A stretch of DNA of 10,084 nucleotides. It comes from Pseudomonadota bacterium (GTDB taxonomy: Bacteria; Pseudomonadota; Alphaproteobacteria; Rhizobiales; Hyphomicrobiaceae). This document shows, piece by piece, positions 8,306-10,084 of this stretch. The position numbers were made by a program, and so were the translations under genes. The notes below the pieces were generated by a model. That model was given only the letters and a program-made list of their open reading frames with translations, made no database searches and was not told the origin of the DNA. The stretch is taken from contig QGVC01000108.1 in NCBI GenBank assembly GCA_003242645.1, positions 1-10,084 on the forward strand, in the 5' to 3' direction. Position 1 is the first letter of the stretch, and the number at the start of each line of letters is the position of its first letter.

Positions 8306-9481
8306 ATGACGATCTCCGACGAGCGCGAGGCACAGGTCGTAGCGTGGCTGGCCGAGCAGAAGGACGCGATGATCGACCTGTTGCGCGATGTCGTGAACAT
8401 CGACTCAGGCACCTACGATAAGGCGGGGGTGGATGCGGTTGGCGCGCGGTTCGAGCGTTTCTTCTCGGAGCATGGGCTCGTCACAAGCCGCGAGGCCAAT
8501 GAACGCTTCGGGGATGCGATCCACATTCGCCTCGATGATCGCCTAACGAATGAAAAGCCGGTCCTTTTGCTGGGTCACCGCGATACAGTGTTCTCGAAGG
8601 GTGAAGCTGTCAGACGACCTTTCCGGATCGAAAACGGTCGCGCCTACGGGCCAGGTGTTGCGGACATGAAGGCCGGCCTCGTCATGAACGCATTCGTGCT
8701 CGCGGCCTTCGCCAAGTTTGGTAGCCCGGTGCCCGTCGCCGGTCTCATAACCAGCGACGAGGAAATCGGCTCACCGGCATGCCGGCCCATTATCGAAGCG
8801 GCGGCACGGGAAGCGCGAGCTGTGTTCAATTCTGAGCCTGGCCGGCCGAGCGGGAACGTTGTGACCGGACGGAAAGGTGGCATCTTCATGCGGATGGTGA
8901 TCGAGGGCCGGCCAGCCCACTCTGGCGGGAGCTTCGAAAAGGGCATCAGCGCGATCGGCGAGCTGGCGCACAAGATCGTGGCCATCCATGGATTGACCGA
9001 TCTCGCCAAGGGCACAACGCTCAACGTCGGCATTGTCCGCGGTGGCGAGGCAGTGAACATGGTCGCGCCGTCGGCTGAGGCTGAGATCGACTTGCGTTAT
9101 GTCGATCCGCCGGAACGCACCAGGGCGATGGCAGCTATCCAGGAGATCGTGGCAACGAGCTACGTCCCCGGGACCGAAGCGACCCTGGAAATCAGGGGCG
9201 AGTTCCTACCGCTCAATCCCACCGCAGCTTCTGAAGAGCTGTTTGTCCATTACCAGGCAGCTGCCCGTGACGCTGGTCTGACTATCGAAGGTGAATTCTC
9301 TGGGGGCTGCGCTGACTCCGGCTTCACCGCCGCGGTGGGCTGTCCGACAATTTGCGGCGTCGGCCCCGTGGGCGGCGCTGCACACACGCCGGAGGAGTAC
9401 CTGGAGGTAGATTCGCTGGTGCCGCGCGCGCAGGCCTTGGCGCTGGCGATTATGCGAATGGATCGGCTCGCAGGAAGGTAG
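8306..9481 (+). CDS. M20 family metallopeptidase, carboxypeptidase G2-like
   Basis: This is a probable two-zinc exopeptidase or amidohydrolase of the M20 family (glutamate carboxypeptidase/CPG2, ArgE, DapE group); the substrate is not determinable here. I place the start at ATG 8306 (MTISDEREAQ, GGGG about 7 bases upstream), giving 391 residues. The open frame extends upstream to 8054, but those 84 codons run through the palindromic repeat and the dnaJ end and are not family-like. Ligand motifs: GHRDTV (His91, Asp93), GPGVADMKAG (Asp120, the bridging ligand), SDEEIGS (Glu152 catalytic base, Glu153), NSEPGRPSG (Glu177) and GAAHTPEE (His360). GRPAHSGG with His205 belongs to the dimerisation domain. 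No signal peptide is visible, so it is probably cytoplasmic. It points at the tRNA gene that follows on the other strand. Confidence 0.92.
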   Translation: MTISDEREAQVVAWLAEQKDAMIDLLRDVVNIDSGTYDKAGVDAVGARFERFFSEHGLVTSREANERFGDAIHIRLDDRLTNEKPVLLLGHRDTVFSKGEAVRRPFRIENGRAYGPGVADMKAGLVMNAFVLAAFAKFGSPVPVAGLITSDEEIGSPACRPIIEAAAREARAVFNSEPGRPSGNVVTGRKGGIFMRMVIEGRPAHSGGSFEKGISAIGELAHKIVAIHGLTDLAKGTTLNVGIVRGGEAVNMVAPSAEAEIDLRYVDPPERTRAMAAIQEIVATSYVPGTEATLEIRGEFLPLNPTAASEELFVHYQAAARDAGLTIEGEFSGGCADSGFTAAVGCPTICGVGPVGGAAHTPEEYLEVDSLVPRAQALALAIMRMDRLAGR

Positions 9482-9502
9482 CTGGTCGAGAAGGGCCTAA
9501 AT

Positions 9503-9578
9503 TGGTGGAGCCGAGGGGAATCGAACCCCTGACCTCTGCAGTGCGATTGCAGCGCTCTCCCATCTGAGCTACGGCCCC
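9503..9578 (-). tRNA. tRNA-Ala (anticodon CGC)
   Basis: The minus strand reads GGGGCCGTAGCTCAG from 9578 and ends in an encoded CCA at 9505-9503, 76 nt in all. The acceptor GGGGCCG/CGGCTCC contains the G3-U70 wobble that identifies alanine tRNAs. The anticodon arm is CTGCA-ATCGCAC-TGCAG, giving anticodon CGC for GCG codons. The T arm is AGGGG-TTCGATT-CCCCT. It is convergent with the M20 peptidase gene, 21 bases from its stop. Translated plus-strand text here (PRGIEPLTSAVRLQRSP) is the familiar false peptide from tRNA genes. Confidence 0.97.
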
Positions 9579-9582
9579 AATC

Positions 9583-9596
9583 GCGCCTGTTGGCGC
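9583..9596 (-). other. Hairpin in the 5' leader of pre-tRNA-Ala
   Basis: GCGCC (9583-9587) and GGCGC (9592-9596) pair around a TGTT-type tetraloop, four bases upstream of the mature tRNA 5' end. Given the promoter position, it would occupy nearly the whole primary 5' leader removed by RNase P. Confidence 0.4.
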
Positions 9597-9607
9597 ATGG
9601 GAGCTGG

Positions 9608-9637
9608 CATTTAGGAGCTACCCCTTCGGGTTGTCAA
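9608..9637 (-). promoter_or_regulatory. Promoter of tRNA-Ala
   Basis: On the minus strand there is a perfect -35 TTGACA (9637-9632), followed after 18 bases by TAAATG (9613-9608), or after 17 bases by CTAAAT. The -10 is weak. Expected transcription start is near 9600, leaving about 20 leader bases before the tRNA. Confidence 0.6.
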
Positions 9638-9645
9638 GCAAGCCG

Positions 9646-9659
9646 GCTGGCGCGCCAGC
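9646..9659. repeat. 14-bp perfect palindrome between the tRNA promoter and yggT
   Basis: GCTGGCGCGCCAGC is fully self-complementary with no loop. It sits nine bases upstream of the tRNA -35 box. It could be an operator-like site or part of a transcript hairpin; in GC-rich DNA chance is also possible. Confidence 0.4.
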
Positions 9660-9702
9660 TCTGTGGCGCATCTGCGATGGGTTTGGATCGAATTACCCAA
9701 CC

Positions 9703-9786
9703 ATGAGACCCCGCTCCGCTTGCTCCCTGCGCTCCGGTTCGTCTACACCTGTCGGCAGCGAACCGGAGGAGACCCGCGCGCGATGA
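9703..9786 (+). CDS. Possible 27-residue leader ORF overlapping yggT
   Basis: ATG at 9703 opens 27 codons (MRPRSACSLRSGSSTPVGSE...TRAR) ending in TGA at 9784-9786, which overlaps the yggT ATG as ATGA. The peptide is rich in Arg and Ser and resembles no family I know. No good Shine-Dalgarno precedes it (only GGAT about 15 bases upstream), so it may not be translated. If it is, ribosomes would run through the hairpin that hides the yggT ribosome binding site and couple the two. GCTCC recurs three times at 9-base spacing at 9713, 9722 and 9731. Confidence 0.25.
   Translation: MRPRSACSLRSGSSTPVGSEPEETRAR
9732..9768 (+). promoter_or_regulatory. RBS-sequestering hairpin in the yggT leader
   Basis: CTCCGGTTCG (9732-9741) and CGAACCGGAG (9759-9768) are perfect 10-bp inverted arms with a 17-nt loop. 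The 3' arm contains four of the five bases of the Shine-Dalgarno GGAGG (9765-9769), 13 bases before the ATG at 9783. Folding would block ribosome access. A competing small hairpin, CTG-TCGG-CAG (9749-9758), lies directly against the 3' arm. Confidence 0.55.
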
Positions 9787-10084
9787 TCCCTTTGCTGCTC
9801 TTCATCGACTACCTACTCAACCTATACACATGGGTCGTAATCGCCAGCGTCGTTTTCTCCTGGCTGATCGCGTTCAACGTCATCAATCCCTACAACCAGT
9901 TCGTGCGGACGGTCTGGCAGGCGCTCAACGCGCTGACCGAGCCGCTGCTGAGGCCCATCCGACGCTACATGCCTGACTTGGGCGGCATCGATCTGTGGCG
10001 GGCCGGTTTTTTGCTCGCCATCATCTTCGTGGGGTCGGGGGTGATCCGGAAAGGGTTTACCGGGGGCTTGCTACCGGGGAAAGG
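9783..10084 (+). CDS. YggT family integral membrane protein (partial, right edge)
   Basis: I translated 100 codons from ATG 9783 with no stop before the window ends. It begins MIPLLLFIDYLLNLYTWVVI, a first membrane segment (about 3-30), then SWLIAFNVINPYNQFVR and LNALTEPLLRPIRRYMPDLGGID, the YggT hallmark connecting two membrane segments. The second segment would be around residues 75-92 (FLLAIIFVGSGVI). YggT proteins are about 95-105 residues, are membrane-anchored and have been linked to osmotic tolerance and cell envelope or division functions, but the mechanism is poorly known. After GGID the sequence (LWRAG..., then RKGFTGGLLPGKG) diverges from the family, and the DNA carries many homopolymer runs, so the last 70-80 bases may contain errors. 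The Shine-Dalgarno GGAGG (9765-9769) lies in a hairpin. Confidence 0.85.
   Translation, partial: MIPLLLFIDYLLNLYTWVVIASVVFSWLIAFNVINPYNQFVRTVWQALNALTEPLLRPIRRYMPDLGGIDLWRAGFLLAIIFVGSGVIRKGFTGGLLPGK

Noticed and set aside
7777..8412. 211-codon minus-strand open frame across dnaJ end, repeat and M20 start
   Set aside because: Translation contains VVPGLVPGI and WIPATSAGMT, the familiar false peptides from the palindromic repeat, and it overlaps two real genes.
9352..9567. 71-codon plus-strand open frame ending in PRGIEPLTSAVRLQRSPI
   Set aside because: It is read through the end of the M20 gene and the antisense of the tRNA-Ala; this peptide is a known tRNA artefact.

Overview
The window is GC-rich chromosomal DNA that looks alphaproteobacterial, most likely Rhizobiales/Hyphomicrobiales. 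The grounds are the protein signatures, an rph-rdgB block divergent from hrcA-grpE, a tRNA-Ala(CGC), and a GTCATCCCGG-type intergenic palindrome common in that order. I cannot place it to genus from sequence alone. The content is mostly conserved housekeeping: protein-folding stress response, RNA 3'-end processing, nucleotide-pool cleaning and alkylation repair. I found no phage, insertion sequence, CRISPR array, toxin-antitoxin pair or defence system.

Layout. 1-1768, minus strand: rph (RNase PH), a small VOC/glyoxalase-fold gene, then rdgB (non-canonical purine NTP pyrophosphatase, running off the left edge). They read as one operon, with a TGATG stop/start overlap between the last two. 1769-1945 is a divergent promoter region. 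1946-3948, plus strand: hrcA (heat-shock repressor) and grpE (DnaK nucleotide exchange factor), separated by a 9-bp hairpin. 3965-4612, minus strand: alkB, convergent with grpE and divergent from dnaK. 4613-4889: a 277-bp shared alkB/dnaK control region with a plausible dnaK promoter, an A/T-rich palindrome and a structured leader. 4890-8073, plus strand: dnaK and dnaJ, with a strong intercistronic hairpin. 8074-8305: a three-hairpin dispersed repeat. 8306-9481, plus strand: an M20-family metallopeptidase. 9503-9578, minus strand: tRNA-Ala(CGC) with its own promoter. 9783 to the end, plus strand: a YggT-family membrane protein, preceded by a hairpin that buries its ribosome binding site and by a short overlapping leader ORF.

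How the genes work together: DnaK, DnaJ and GrpE form the Hsp70 cycle, and HrcA is the CIRCE-binding repressor of heat-shock genes. I see no CIRCE element here, so HrcA probably acts on a target outside the window, as it does on groESL in many alphaproteobacteria. AlkB and RdgB both protect against damaged nucleic acid or nucleotides. The parts most worth a second look are the yggT leader, the alkB/dnaK intergenic region, the repeat element after dnaJ, and an apparently unreliable sequence at the right edge.
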